Source: Lumnitzera littorea (taxonomy: Eukaryota; Streptophyta; Magnoliopsida; Myrtales; Combretaceae). From it: 64,000 bases of DNA. Within the stretch, counting starts at the first letter, position 1; each line of letters starts with the position of its first letter. Shown here in pieces: positions 24,391 to 37,051 of the stretch. The notes beneath the pieces were generated by a model that did no database searches, was not told the DNA's origin, and saw only the letters and a list, made by a program, of their open reading frames with translations. Both the position numbers and the translations under genes were made by a program. The stretch covers positions 80,737,176 through 80,801,175 of the forward strand of contig JAMXBB010000010.1 in NCBI GenBank assembly GCA_024138015.1, given 5' to 3'.

Positions 24391-25290
24391 ATGCCTTGTT
24401 CACTTGACGAGAATTGGAATTTAATTCCCCCCTTATTTCTTATTACAATGTTCACTTGGTTTTTTGTCTTTAAATCGCAATTTCTTAGGAATCTTTATTA
24501 CGTGAAATTAAGTAATAGAGATTTTTTAACTCAATGAAAGAATCACAATTCCTCACAAAATTTCCACCACCATTATTGTTATCGCCACTACCGATCACTA
24601 CTACTAACACCATTGCTACTACCGCTGTCGCAAGCACCCTCACCACTACTACCATTGTTACTACTACTAACCACTAACCACTACCACCTATTTCTTCACC
24701 ATCACCATCGCCACCGCTACCTTCACTACCATCATCACTACTAATACCATTATCATCATACTACTGTTACTACTATTACTTATCATCATTGCCGCCACTG
24801 CTATCGCTACCGTTGCCACTACCAGCCACTATCGTAGTCGCTACCGCCACCGTCACTGCCCCTGCCACCGCCACCGCCACCGCTACCACCTCTGACCATT
24901 GCTATCATCACTACTACTACTGTTGTTACTGCCGTCGCAATTACCACTATCCCCCCTCCAAGCCGCTACTTTAGTCACCGCCACCACCATCAACTATTGT
25001 CACCATTACTGTACCATAGACTACCACCATCACCACCGCCGTTGACTATTACCACCGCTTTTACTCCTGTAGTCGATTTTCATGACCACCTATTACTTTA
25101 GAATTACTTGAGAAAGAAAATGAATTAAGGGTAATTTAGTCATTAAAGTTTCATTACGTATCTATTCTTAAGTTATTTATTAATCTAATTAAACAAAGTA
25201 ATAGGTATTACACTAAGATTTTCAATTACATTCTTTAAGAATTTTAATTACATTCCGCTCTCATTTCATTCATTGAAGTAAATGAGCTGT
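24391..25290. mobile_element. MITE-like element carrying a long trinucleotide tract
   Basis: The ends look weakly inverted: TTCACTTGACGAGAATTGG on the left and a right end whose complement reads TTCAATGAATGAAATGAGAG. Both are followed by GGAATxTAATT. The middle, about 24560-25075, is roughly 500 bp of degenerate CAN-type trinucleotides (CCA, CTA, CAT, ACC, GCC). The Thr/Ala/His/Tyr-rich frame through it is a by-product of composition, not a gene. Confidence 0.45.
24560..25075. repeat. Degenerate (CAN)n/(CTA)n trinucleotide tract
   Basis: Continuous triplet-periodic sequence with frequent CCACTA, ACCATCACC, GCCACCGCC and TACTACTA runs, strand-asymmetric in C versus G. It has no stop-free frame longer than expected for such sequence. 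Confidence 0.85.
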
Positions 25291-25877
25291 AAAGGTTCTA
25301 GAATATTATAGGTAATTATCTATTATTACCTTTTGACTTTGGGGACAGTGATAATACATATTACAAATTATGAACAAAAGACAATTAAAAAGAAAATTCT
25401 CCTTAAATTGCTATATAGGACATCCCCAATCTCTGTATTCGAAGAATCTAAATTTGCTATATTTAACGAAACCTTGCTTTGTATTTGGAGCCTATCACCA
25501 TTTTCACCAAATTCACATTCTCATTGATCCAATACTTCCATAGCTCACCTATCACTTCTCTTACACAATTGCTGAGAAATATTTCCTTCTAAACAAGAAT
25601 TGTTTGTCCATTACATACCATAAAACAACTATTTGTCCACTAACAATTTATTACAACTACAGTTCCTTTTACTATTTCACTAGAATTTACAAATTAAAAT
25701 GTCTTCCGTGCTTTAGGGAACAAGTAAATGTGATTTTCAAAACTAAGACCACCTTGTATCCCATCCATGGAATATCATACTTAGATGCTTGTAAAAGCTA
25801 GTCTAACTATGGGCTAGTCATCGAGTCTAGCCTAAACATATAGTGATGAGTTAATAGGTTTAAGAAAGGAAGGATGA

Positions 25878-25998
25878 TGTTACAGTCTTACACGATAAAG
25901 TAATATAGATTAAGTATTGCACTTAAGTCTAAGGGGTTCTCCCACCTATCAGGCTAGTCTTTTGAGTTGGGCTCTCCCTTTGGGCTTAAATCATAACG
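25878..25998 (+). repeat. Possible short solo LTR (TRIM or copia type)
   Basis: It begins TGTTACAGTCTTACACG and ends near CTTTGGGCTTAAATCATAAC, with GGGGTTCTCCCACCTATCA and GTTGGGCTCTCC between. This layout resembles the small LTRs of plant TRIM and copia elements. No partner LTR, primer-binding site or clear target duplication was seen, so the call is tentative. Confidence 0.3.
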
Positions 25999-25999
25999 G

Positions 26000-27721
26000 G
26001 TTACATCTTTGATAATTTGGTAAGAATAAAACTGATTCATGAATTATAGGATTATAACAATATTGAATCTTATCATTTCAAGTAGTCTAAGGGAAAAAGA
26101 ATCTTTTTCATGATGACACCATCTCTCCTCAATTGATTTGAGATGTCTAAAAATGAAAAGGTTAAATTATTTGATGTATGGTTAGTTCATTATAGCTAGT
26201 TCACTGGGTGCAACAAGCATGTTGATCAACACTTAGGAGTATGTTGTTAAGAAGATGCATGGAAGGAAAAAACAAGCAAACCTGGAATCTCAAGTACATG
26301 TATGTGACAATGGATCAAACTCGGTATTCTTAATCATTCTTGGATCATTCTTAATAACGAGAGGAGGAACCTCTTATTTATAGAATTTAGAAGTTGATAT
26401 TATCCATTGGATGACTACAAAACACATGGTTAAAGCTTATTATTTCCTTTAGCCTTTATCATCGAAGTTTATCTTTTTCTATAGCCTTCATGGGTTTAGA
26501 TATGAGTTTAGATATATATTCAAGAGTTTATAATAACAAAGAAAGGCTATTGTCACTATGAAGCACATTTAAACCCTTTTAAAGCCTAATAGAGCCAAAT
26601 AAGGCTCAAATAAAGTCTAAACAAGCTTAGAAAGGTCATGTCCAATTCCTCTCTTTATGCATTAGATAACTGAGTAAAGCTAAGAGTAGAAAATCCAATT
26701 CGACGATCCTCATTCTGAACTTACCAAGACACATCTTCTTAAGATATCCTTAATTGGGCTTGATTTCTAGACTCTATTACTAGTATAAGAAATCAGTCCG
26801 TAGCATTAAATTAGGTTAAAACCCAATTACCAAAATAGCCCCCTGGACATAGTAATCATATTACATTGCCAATTCTTAATTAGTTTTTGCCATGTTGGAT
26901 GGTCAACAACAATTGCTAGATTGCTACCTTTGGTTGCATCATATATTGAGTACTGTCTCAATATACAAGAATTTAAGAGAGTCATATACTTTAATCATTT
27001 CACCGAGAACATGTTAATTATGATCAAATTGTAGGTTGAAAAAAGTATATAAAAGTTAAATTAATAGTTTTTTTTTTCTTTTTTTTTCCAAGGAATTAAT
27101 AGGTTAATTGATCTAATAAGAATAATTTTCAACTATTCTAAATAAGGAGAATAAGTTTGAACTAATTTACATATCAAATATTATTTTCAAACATTTGATT
27201 TTGAAATACAAAAAAATTCTAATAAATTCTTGAGAGAGAACAAAAATGTAGGTAAACTATTAACAATACCTTCCATAAAGTGTGTCATATAAGAAAGCGA
27301 TATCTTTTGCGGTTCATATGCAAATTTCTTATATGCTAGAGAGAGAGAGACGAAACAAAATCATTAAGCTAACTACGTAGGAAGAGCATAATTAGGTTGG
27401 ACTTGACTCTCATGTGCTCGTGCCTTGATCAGAAGGACCTCTTCATTAAGTCTACTTGCAAGAGTAAAAAATGAAGTCTTTTGATCTCTTTAATTTTGAA
27501 AACAAAAAGGAAACATATTTTCTTAAATTAGTCAAATAATAAGGTTTCTTTCCCTTTTTCCCTTTAATGGCAACATGGATAGAATTGCTTATCAGTTTTG
27601 AAAATTATGATACCTCTAAAATAAAACTTCAACTCTTGTTTACCATAAACTTTGATATATGAATAGATATTTAATGGGAAATCCATTTACATGTGGAACA
27701 ATCATTTTCATTTCTAAAGCC
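26000..27721. other. Intergenic DNA, no gene recognised
   Basis: AT-rich sequence with a GAGAGAGA stretch near 27340 and a poly-T tract near 27070-27090. It ends at the insertion site of the solo LTR: AAGCC at 27717-27721 is one half of that element's target duplication, so this flank continues at 30665. Confidence 0.6.
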
Positions 27722-30659
27722 TGTAAACCCTAAAGCCAAGCCAAGTAACCATAGGTTTGAACTTAAAACCCAAGGTTTAGGACGATCGGCTAAAGGATCC
27801 GATCAAACCCAAATTATAAACTATTTAACAAAATACCAGTAAAAATGACCCTGTAAACTTAAATTTAAGAAAGTGAGTAGTAAAATAAGAGACTATAAAA
27901 TTTTCAAATTTTAAGCATAATAACTACTAATTACTGAAAAGGCAAAAAGTGTAATATAATAACTAATAAATTAGTAAAGATAGATTATATGTATACTAAA
28001 AATTTTAGAATGACCAAAATAATATTTAGGAATGTTTACGTGTACCCTACATGTATTTACGTGTAGATAAAAATACGCGTAATTGCTAAAATAGGCCGAA
28101 AATTAAGTAAATAATTAAAGAAAAATATAAAATAATTATAAAAAAATCAGAAAAAAATCAGAAGGAGAGGTCTGCAACTGGATTAGGTCGTGACTGAAAA
28201 GAAAAAAAATTGGCCAATAAAAATGTGCCAAACTAAAAGCCTAAAATCAAGGAAATGGGCAAAATCACATCAAATTAATGCACATTAATTACTATGTTTG
28301 TCTATAAATAAGGAAAAAATTCACAGAAGACATTTGGACAGTTTGTAATCTGAGAAAAATCGAAACACAAGAAAAATCGAGAGAAATTCCAGAAAATAAA
28401 AAAAAAAAAAAGAAAACTGTGCAGATTAGCAAGGTGAACTGGAACCACCACCCACCACCACCTGGGACCGAACCACCACCACCTGGGACCGAACCACCAC
28501 CACCACCCTACCCTAGGACCAGCGTCTGGACCGGCCGACAGCCTTGGACCGGGTTTGGACGGCCAGAAATCCTTGAACCGGTTAGTCATTTACTCATCCC
28601 GATTTTTGTATAATTTTGTAAAATTAGTTATTTCGCCCAGAAAATTATGAAACTTGTTATTATGAGGTTTTATTGTATGTAGATTTAGGGAAAAATATTG
28701 ATTTAGTTTAATTATGTCTGGAAATATAGGGTTCTTAAGAAATTGATCAAAACCGAGCATGATTAAACCGGAAATTAAATAGGCTTAGGGATGTAGTTTG
28801 GGGCTCAAAATTTTTCTGCAGGATTCTCATATGATTTAGAACAGTGCTATGAAGCCCTTTTTTTTAAATTAATTTTCGAAAATTTTAAGTTAATTTTTAG
28901 CCCTAAAATGATGGTAAAATTGGGTGATTTGAGATTAATTAGGTAATTAGGATGTTAATTACTGATTTGGATCTTGATTAGATGATTAAGGAAGTTAATT
29001 TCTACAGTGGAACCCTAATCCTAGCTTTTAGGTACTAATTATGGTTAATTAGGGAAATTAGGTAAAGAATATGAGAAATTAGGAATATGTGAAAATATAA
29101 ATTACTAAATTTAAAAAAATAAAGTTATTTAGATAATATTATAATTGAAATCAGAAAAATAATAAATCGGAATTAATATTTAATTTTAAGTAAATATCTT
29201 AAAATGTAAGATTTTTACACCTCGGGAATAAATCCGATATCTCAATTAGGGTTAGTGTGTACCGAATAGTTAGAATACCAAAATTACGACCTAATAGGAT
29301 ATTTGAATACCCGAGCATAAGGTGATTAATGTCACATTGGGATTCGAGCCTAATTACGACCTAGGAATTAAAACTAGAATCTAGTTTAGGAACCGAACCC
29401 CGAAATAAAATACAACGAATTACTAATACGTTGTAGGTATACATGAGGAAAATGAGTTACATTATAAATTAGAATAAGAATCCATAAAAAATAAGTACTA
29501 AAAGGACCTCTTTGCATTATAGGACACCCAGAAACAAATCAGCTCGCAATTTGAGGATCGAGCGACCGAGCAAATTCAAGTAAGTTGGGTTATTGCTTAT
29601 TGTAATAGAGTACTAGTTTTGTAGTGCTCGGAGACTTAGGCTTGTATATGCTTGTGATTGTAAGTAGTTTGCGCATGTGTGATGTATCTGAATTCGTGCT
29701 GGAATTTGTGCTATGAGTGATTTTGTGACTGATTGAATTGTTGTGGACTTGTTTGAACACCCTAACCGGAATTTAATCTTAGTCGACCGTAATAACCGAA
29801 AACGTCATGCATTGCAACCCGTTAGGGGATCATAGGACTCTCCAACCAAATACCGACCCCTTCGAAAGGGATAGCGCAGGATTGCAAAATGGTCCCTTCT
29901 TCATCCTCAGTTGAACTAAGTGACAGGAGAGGAGGTCGCGGCGGGGGTGAAGTCAATGGTTCGAAGGTAGTCGCGGGAGGAGCGAGGTCTCCATTGCACA
30001 AGCCTGGGTTTGGTTGTGAGCTGCTGCATAACATGGAACTCCTCAACCCGGATCGGAGCGGGTGAAATTTCTCTGATTTCACAACGGACCGGACTACGTT
30101 GTGCGATGACACTTGATTGTTGCATTGCATGAAAATAATTGTTTGATAATCCTGTTTGTGCTTGTATGCATTCATGAGTCTCCAATTCAACTTACTGAGC
30201 TGTAGTTGCTCATACCCTTATAGATCCTTTTGCAGGTTCTGATTTGTAATCTCTTCAAGTACCATGCCGCCCTACAATTATCCAGAGGTTAGTCTTGTTG
30301 AAGCCAGGGGTGTGAGGATCAAGTTATTTAGCTTAATGTGTAACTAGACTGACCTTGTAGTTAAAGGATGAAGACTGTTAGTTATTCTGTAAATTAGTAA
30401 ACTGTAGTTGTTATGTAAATCTTCCTGGGAAGCTCTGTGGACTTATTTATATGATTATCTATGTTTAATAGTAATTTGAGTTACTCATCATATTTGTAGT
30501 ATAATCATTAATCGAACTGTTTACTTCAAAGCGAGTGGTCGTCGACGCCTTGTGTAGATTATCTCTATGATAGGAACTGTGAGGCCAGTTTCTATTATAG
30601 AATGGTTTACACGGCGGGACTGTTGCGACTTCACGACTTCGCGACTTCGGGGCGTAACA
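27722..30659 (+). mobile_element. Solo LTR (2.94 kb) of a long-LTR Ty3/gypsy element, family A
   Basis: It starts TGTAAACCC and ends CGGGGCGTAACA, and is bounded by a perfect 5-bp target duplication AAGCC (27717-27721 and 30660-30664). No primer-binding site, polypurine tract or pol sequence adjoins it, so it is a solo LTR left by recombination between two LTRs. A TATA box TCTATAAATA lies at 28301-28310. Downstream in the would-be transcript is a 21-bp unit containing CCACCACCACCTGGGACCG, present about 2.5 times at 28443-28517. LTR length and the CGGGGCGTWACA end resemble Tekay/Del chromoviruses; this lineage is inferred. Short frames inside it are not genes. Confidence 0.9.
28301..28310 (+). 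promoter_or_regulatory. LTR TATA box
   Basis: TCTATAAATA, conserved in position with TTTATAAATA at 32291-32300 in the second copy of the same LTR. In both, CATTTGG(A/T)CAGTT follows about 30 bp downstream, as expected for a conserved transcription start region. Confidence 0.6.
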
Positions 30660-30664
30660 AAGCC

Positions 30665-31738
30665 TCTAATACAAATAGCTATTTTTCTTTCCTCTATATT
30701 ACACTTTTCAACTCATTTTTCAATATTATCCTTATAAAATTGAAATATTATGCCATTTATCTATTTTTATGCATAAAATTGAAGGGTAACTCAATATCTT
30801 ATCCTTTATCATGGTGGCAATCTCATGAACTAAACACCATAGTAGCTATATCTTGATAATAGCTAGTTATGAGAATAAAAAAAATGGTAAAGTGATAAGT
30901 AGATGTTTGGAAACATGTACTTCAAAAATTTGAAATCCAAATAATCAATTTCAAAGATAGATTGAGTGCACATGCAGCAAACTAAGGAGGTGTATTTATA
31001 GTTTATATAATATATGTTCTGAGCAATAAATATTTCCAAGTACAAAAATTTTAACTAAGCTAAGTATGTAAGCTAAGACTTCCTATTGATTAACATACAA
31101 TGTATACAAAAACACATGTACTTTTATTATTAGCAAGAACTATTTTTAGGTCTAAAAAATCGGTTAAGCCAAATAAGTAAGGCTAGCAATTTACCACCTA
31201 AACCACCAACTTGGGTACGATAATCAATTGTAAAATGATTTGTATAAGCAAAACTTGATATAAATAATAAATGGGTTAGACTTGTTGGAACTTTTCTATA
31301 GATGTCTTGAGATAAGGGTTTAATACCTAAATATGTTTAATAAACAAGTTCTACAAACATGTCTACACTTGGCTACAACTCTTTTAAGATTGGGATTTCT
31401 ATTATTTGTAGTTTAATTTGATACTCTATTTTCTACTTACTCTAATTTCTTCTCTAGTGTTTGCATCTGCATGCCCCTTGGCGCGCACACGCATATGGGA
31501 GTACACATCATCTATTTTCATCTACTTTTAACTTTAATTCTAGTAAGAATATAAATTTTCATTTCTTTCAATACTCTAACTTATAACATTTTGAAACATC
31601 ATTATATATAATATATGTACGTATATATATATATATATATGACAAAAATTTCAAGTTCTCTTTTGTGTACAAATCTACTTATAAAGTATATATTATTTAA
31701 ACACTAATTGCATTAAAGAAACCACTTAACATAGTAAA
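30665..31738. other. Intergenic spacer between two LTR copies
   Basis: About 1.07 kb of AT-rich DNA with a (TA)n run near 31620-31640. No gene or element end was recognised. Because it follows the AAGCC duplication it was contiguous with the DNA left of 27722 before that LTR inserted. Confidence 0.6.
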
Positions 31739-34700
31739 TGTAAGCCTTACAATCTGGCGTTTATGGTTTGATTTGTTAAATTTAAGGTGATAGAGCAAAT
31801 TATCCGGTTTAACCCGAATTTTACGACGAAGTTAGGAATGTTAGTAAAAATGACTCTATAAGTTTGGATTTAGGAAAATTAATAATAAAATAATTAATTA
31901 TTATAATATTAAATTTTATGTAAATTTTCTGTTATTTATTGGAAATGTGTAAAACGACTTTTGATAATTAACAAATAGGTAGAGATAAATTATATGCACA
32001 CTAAAAATTATAAAATAATATTTAAAAATATTTATTTATACTATATATGTATTTACGTGTAAGCTAAAATACGCGAAATTACTTAAAATACCTAAATTAT
32101 GTTAAAATAATACTAAATAATTAAAAAAATCATAAATAATTAAGGAAAAAATCAAGAGAAATAAAAAAAAGTGTGGAAATGTTTAGAATTAGGGCATGGC
32201 AAGTTGAAATTTAAAGAAGAAAATCAACTAATAAAATTTAGCCAAATAGAAAGATAATTTGGGAAGAGATAAGACAAATACCTAGGCAGCTTTATAAATA
32301 CCCAAAATTCTTTAGAAACTCATTTGGTCAGTTAGAGTATGAAAAAAATTAAGTGAATAAAGAAAAAAGAAGATTAGGATTTTTTCTAAAAAAAAAAATT
32401 TGTGCAATTAGGGTATTTAGGCTAAACCTATGACCTACAATCAACTAAAACCGAACTGCCACCACTACCACACTCCACCACCATCGCTTGGCCTGGTCGA
32501 CACATATGGAGCCACCTCTGGTGATAGGAAATTGATTGGATAGGTAAGTTCGATTTCTAACCCGATTTTGTTTAATTTTGTAAAAAAAATTAAATATATT
32601 TAGAAAATTATGAAATTTATTTTTATGAGATATTTAGTATGTAGATTTAGGGGAAAATTTTATTTTGATGAATTTATATTTAAAAATATATTATCATTAA
32701 AAAATCCTGCAAACCTAAGTTTTGTTTGATTTAGAAATAAATGACCTTAGGAGTGTAGTTTTGAAGTCAAAATTTCTGTGTAAACTATTTAGATAATGTA
32801 GAACAGTGATATGAAGAGATTTTTCAAATTTTAATTTTTGAAATTTTTAGATGATTTTTAGACCTTAAAATGATGCATAAAATGGGTAATTTTAGACTAA
32901 TTAGGTAATTAAAGGGATAATTATTAATTTAGTACATAATTATATGTTTTAGGATGTTGAATTATGATGTAATATGATATTTGTGGCATTTATGGTATTA
33001 GATATAATTATTAGGGTATTATGGAGTATATATGTAATAGGTAAAAATGGTATATTTTAAGTTAATTTTATAATTTAAAGTAATTAGGTATAAATTTTGA
33101 TTAAGGATATAATTAGACATCTTAACATGTTATTGGTAGTGAAGGATGATATATGTAGTGGTAGAAGTGTTAAATAAGTAAAATAAGTGAATAATATGTA
33201 ATAATACATAATACGTAAAATTAGAAATACAATAAATAGAAAATATTAGAATAAAATTGATAAAATAATAATAATAGAATTATGTAATAAATCTGGTAGG
33301 AAACTTAAATTAGGGTAATTATATGAAAAATATAAAATTTTCTCACATCAGAAGTAAATTCAGTAATTGAATTAAGATTAGGATGTATCGCACGAACTAG
33401 AATATTGGTTAAGGACTAAAAGCCATATTTAGGATACTCGAAAATAATATAATTAATTTCACACTATTAGTCAGAATGATTTCTTATGGTTTACGTATAA
33501 AACCGTAATTAGAAACTGAATTAAAACCTAATTTAGAAATCGATTTGAAAACTGAACTAGAACTTAGCTTAAATTAGAAATAATTGTAAAAGAATTAAAA
33601 ACCTGAATAATTAGGTATAACAAAACCCTAAACTAGAGATAATAATAAGAATTTTAGAACAAAACCTATTTATAGTAGCTATGTGGAAACTAAAACAACA
33701 TATGTATTGTAAGGATTATTGGCGATGGCCTATACGAGTCATACCTTGAGTAAGCAAGCGGAGAATCCAGGTAAGTTGAGATTAATACGTTACTATATTT
33801 TGGAGTACTAATTAGTGGCACTTGGAGGCTTGAGATTATACTTGGATATGATTATTAGATAGTTGACTATGCGCATATCTGTATGTATTTGTTTCTGAGC
33901 TTGATATTGTGATTTTAATTTACTGCTCTAGCTTATATTTGTGTGATTTATTTGAAATGATTGAACACTTTAAACTGGATCTAATTAAAAATATGACTTG
34001 AAATTCTAAATTGGACTTGCATAGCAACCCATTAGGGAAAACATTAAGGTTCTCTGGCCAAATACCAACCCCTTCGAAAGGGATAACACTGGATAGCATA
34101 ATGGGTCCTTTTTTTATCCTAAGTCGAACTAAGTGACAGGTCAGGAGGTCACAGCAAGAGCGAAGTCAATGGTTCAAAAGTAGTCACGAGAAGAGCAATG
34201 TCTCTATTGTACAAGTCTAGGTTTGGTCATGAGCTGTTGTATTAAATGGAAACTCCTCAACCCGATTAGAGCGAATGTAATTTCTCTAATTTTATGACGA
34301 ATCGAACAATGTTGTGCGATGGTATTTGCTTAAACATGTATTACAACTAATTAAATTGGTTGATAATCTTACTTGTGTTTTATGTATAGTTCTAAGTCTC
34401 TATCCTAACTTATTAAGCTGTTGATTACTCACATCTCTATAGATGTTGTTGCAGGTGTTAGCTAAGAAGCGACCGTATAACTACCCTAAAGTTAGCAACT
34501 GTTAGATTTTAGGGAGTGAGGATATAAAACCGAGGATCGGATATACTTTCAAGTTTAGATTCTATCTTTAAAGTTTTAGTCTTAAGTTATGTATTACTCA
34601 AGTAAATTATGATTAAGATACTAAATCTTGTAAACATCTCAGATTATTTCGTATAAATATATATTTTTCATAATTACATAGTTAAATAACATGTTTAATT

Positions 34701-34842
34701 TATGAACTGTTTACTTTAAAGCGAGTTAGTTGTGAACGCCTTATGTAAATTAAGTCTAAGATAGTAGTTGAAGGATTAGCTTCTATCTTAGAATCGTTTG
34801 CATAGCAGAACTGTTAAGACTCTATCGCTTCGGGACATGACA
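31739..34842 (+). repeat. Second, older copy of the family A LTR (3.1 kb)
   Basis: It begins TGTAAGCCTTACAATC and ends CTTCGGGACATGACA, colinear with the copy at 27722-30659 along its full length: the TATA region (32291-32300), the CCACCACCATC patch near 32470, the ACCCCTTCGAAAGGGATA block near 34070 and the TGTTTACTTTAAAGCGAG block near 34710. It has more substitutions and AT drift than the first copy. No clear target duplication is left (GTAAA before, ATTAA after) and no internal region adjoins it, so it is probably an old solo LTR. Confidence 0.85.
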
Positions 34843-34859
34843 ATTAAAATTTTTCAAAA

Positions 34860-35568
34860 GAGTTCATTATATCACTGTTGTTGGTCAAATTCAGACATAG
34901 GCCTCTAGGATTGGGTCAACCTCCTTGACTTATAGTTGAGCTCTCTAAAGCTCAGGCAAACCTTGCTTGGCCTTTGGCTAAGCACCATGATGCTTGAGAC
35001 ATTCTCTCTCAAGCTAATCCCCATGGAGTGCCTCTAAGATAGCAAGCATATCCTCCACACGTAGACCTCTCAGCATATCTTAGTAATACTTATGTACCAT
35101 ATGATGGAAGCCTATATGCTAATTTGTATAGCATTAGCAATTCATTAAATGCAACACGATGGATGGAGTTCCCCTGTAAAGGCTTATGTGGCCAGATCGT
35201 CTGACGTCCATAAAACATTAAATGCAAGAAGATAGGTATGATGCCCATAGTAATTATATGTTGACCACTTCAGAAGATCTTACAACCTTCAGCCCCAAAA
35301 ACTTAGGACAAGACATCCTAGATTTGTAGGCTATGAGTAGACTAGAGTTGGAGACCTTGTTTATAAATATTCTAGTTTCCTTCTCATTGAAGGTATGTAT
35401 ATACATAGATACACACAAAACTCTCTTTCTCTCTCTTTACTCCTTATTCTCCTCCAAATGCTAATATAAGTATCGGGGTGACCACATCGAAGTAAGCTTT
35501 GTTATCTACTTAGTCATGTGTTACCCGTGCAAGTCAATCCAAGAGATTTAAAGGCCTACACACATTTC
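34860..35568 (+). repeat. Possible fragment of a Tat-type LTR
   Basis: TTTATAAATATTC at about 35370-35382 is followed by a CTCTCTTTCTCTCTC stretch, AAGTATCGGGGTGACC and GTCTCCGGGGTCGAAC. This order resembles the transcription start and R/U5 region of Tat-lineage LTRs. There is no second copy in the window for confirmation and no coding sequence. Confidence 0.35.
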
Positions 35569-36080
35569 TTAAGGCTTAAGGTGTCTCCGGGGTCGAACAT
35601 ACGGAGATGCACTACAATGAACCAAAACAAGAAAACAAAATAGGGGTTTTTGCAAATCCGTAAGCTATCGAGCTAAATATAACACACCAACAAGATCTAA
35701 TACAACCTAAGACTTACTGAATGTAACGTACCAGTTCGAGCGATAGGGTTGCTTACTACAATCCTTGCTAAAGGGATGGATAAGAGCAGGTAAAGGAAAG
35801 TTTTCCAAGAGAAATGTCTCAAGAGTTTTTCATTAATTGTCAAAGTCTACTTAAAACCCTACACATGTGCTCTATTTATATATAGTGGCAAATACTAAAA
35901 AGATGCTCTAGTGGTATTCTTGTAAATATAAAATAAACATGAGGGTAATTTAGGGAAAATACAATAAAAAGGAAGTCTAAATAACATAAGCAAAAATAAA
36001 TGATCAAATGAGATGTTTGGAAGAGTAGTGGACGAGTTGGGCTTTGGAGTTCGTTGGGGTTAGTACCCTAAATCCGATCA
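35569..36080 (-). repeat. Left (3') LTR of the LARD-like element
   Basis: It aligns with 40026-40536 over nearly its whole length, including AATGAACCAAAA, GGTAAAGGAAAGTTTT, TTTTTCATTAATTGTCAAA and GTACCCTAAATCC, and ends GATCA at 36080. The first 30 bp or so are poorly conserved, so the left boundary is approximate. Confidence 0.8.
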
Positions 36081-36095
36081 TCATCCCCTTCTTGA
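36081..36095 (-). other. Polypurine tract of the LARD-like element
   Basis: Minus-strand TCAAGAAGGGGATGA directly precedes the LTR that starts TGATCGGATTTAGGG. A polypurine tract at this place primes second-strand synthesis. Confidence 0.6.
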
Positions 36096-36130
36096 AAAAG
36101 TTTTGACTCGAAACTTAACAAGTAATTACT

Positions 36131-37051
36131 TCAACTTTCACTTGGATCAAAAACAAATCTACAAGAGCAAAATAAAAGTAAACTACAACAACTCAGCTTA
36201 ATGATCAAAGCAAACATAGTCTGGTGCTCCTTCCACTCATCATGAGCGTGATCAATCAAGCTCTTCATTAAGCACCCTTCCTTCCACTCATCATATACCC
36301 TATCAATTACCCTTAAGTAAATCCAGCAACTATCAATCATGAGGAATAACATAACTTCAAGCTTAAGCAAGACATGAGCTCGAGGAGTTTGAATATGTAA
36401 GAGCTCAAATTGCTCCACTTCCTTAACTATTCTTAGAGTTTCGTACTCTTTCAATGTTAGCTCATTAACCTCACTCGCTTCCTCACAGCTCCATTCTTCT
36501 CTCCTCTATCTATATACTTCAAATTCTTCTAATGTAAGGGAATTAAGGATAAGAACAGCATACCCCAAGTAGGAATATCCATCACCGTGACCTCGAAAAG
36601 CACCAATAAATAGCTTATAACATCTCACAGGCACAACACTACTACAACACATATCATCCTTGGACAGCCCCATCAGTAGATCAAAATAAAAGGATTTGAC
36701 ATGTGGATGGCTAATATAATAGTACCTATGATCATCAATATCACTAAGTGTCAGTGGTAATGGAATCATGTTAAGGACATGGGTGCTAAGTTGTGACTTG
36801 TCTTGTCCCTCCTTATCATCCTCCTTCGCATCTTCAACTCTTATTTCCTTTTCCCTAAATTTCTTCTCTTAAATATTCTATGGTTGAGAGTTCCTTTGGT
36901 GTCTTAGGTCATCTTTGATCTCTTTAAGCCCAGCAAGTAGAATCTGTAACTGTTCCAGCAAATATGGGGAAGTAGGATTTATGGCTTAGGAAGAAGATGT
37001 CGTACTCAAGCTTCGTACACTATGATGTCTATGTTAAGCTGTAATGGTCAT
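36131..37051 (-). pseudogene. Unrecognised reading frame inside the LARD-like element, broken by five stops
   Basis: One frame of 307 codons runs from an ATG at 37049-37051 to a stop at 36131. Five in-frame stops interrupt it, all TAA or TAG. The frame is otherwise continuous, with no frameshift. Visible parts in order: a Ser/Thr-rich start, a probable helix (YLLEQLQILLAGLKEIKDDL), a charged Lys/Asp/Glu segment, a middle piece with MIPLPLTLSDIDD, YISHPHVKSFYFDLL and IGAFRGHGDGYSYLGYA, a Glu-rich segment with TLKEYETLRIVKEVEQFELL, and a hydrophobic Cys/Leu-rich end. It shows no zinc knuckle and none of the pol motifs. It could be a diverged gag or a captured host fragment; I do not recognise the family. 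Confidence 0.55.

Noticed and set aside
24789..24974. Thr/Ala/His/Tyr-rich frame
   Set aside because: A product of the trinucleotide tract; no start context or conserved motif.
28302..28613. Trp-rich minus frame and Pro-rich plus frame
   Set aside because: Both read the CCACCACCACCTGGG repeat inside the solo LTR.
29822..30190. Overlapping minus frames of 122 and 89 codons
   Set aside because: They lie antisense within the LTR; the second LTR copy does not preserve the frame.
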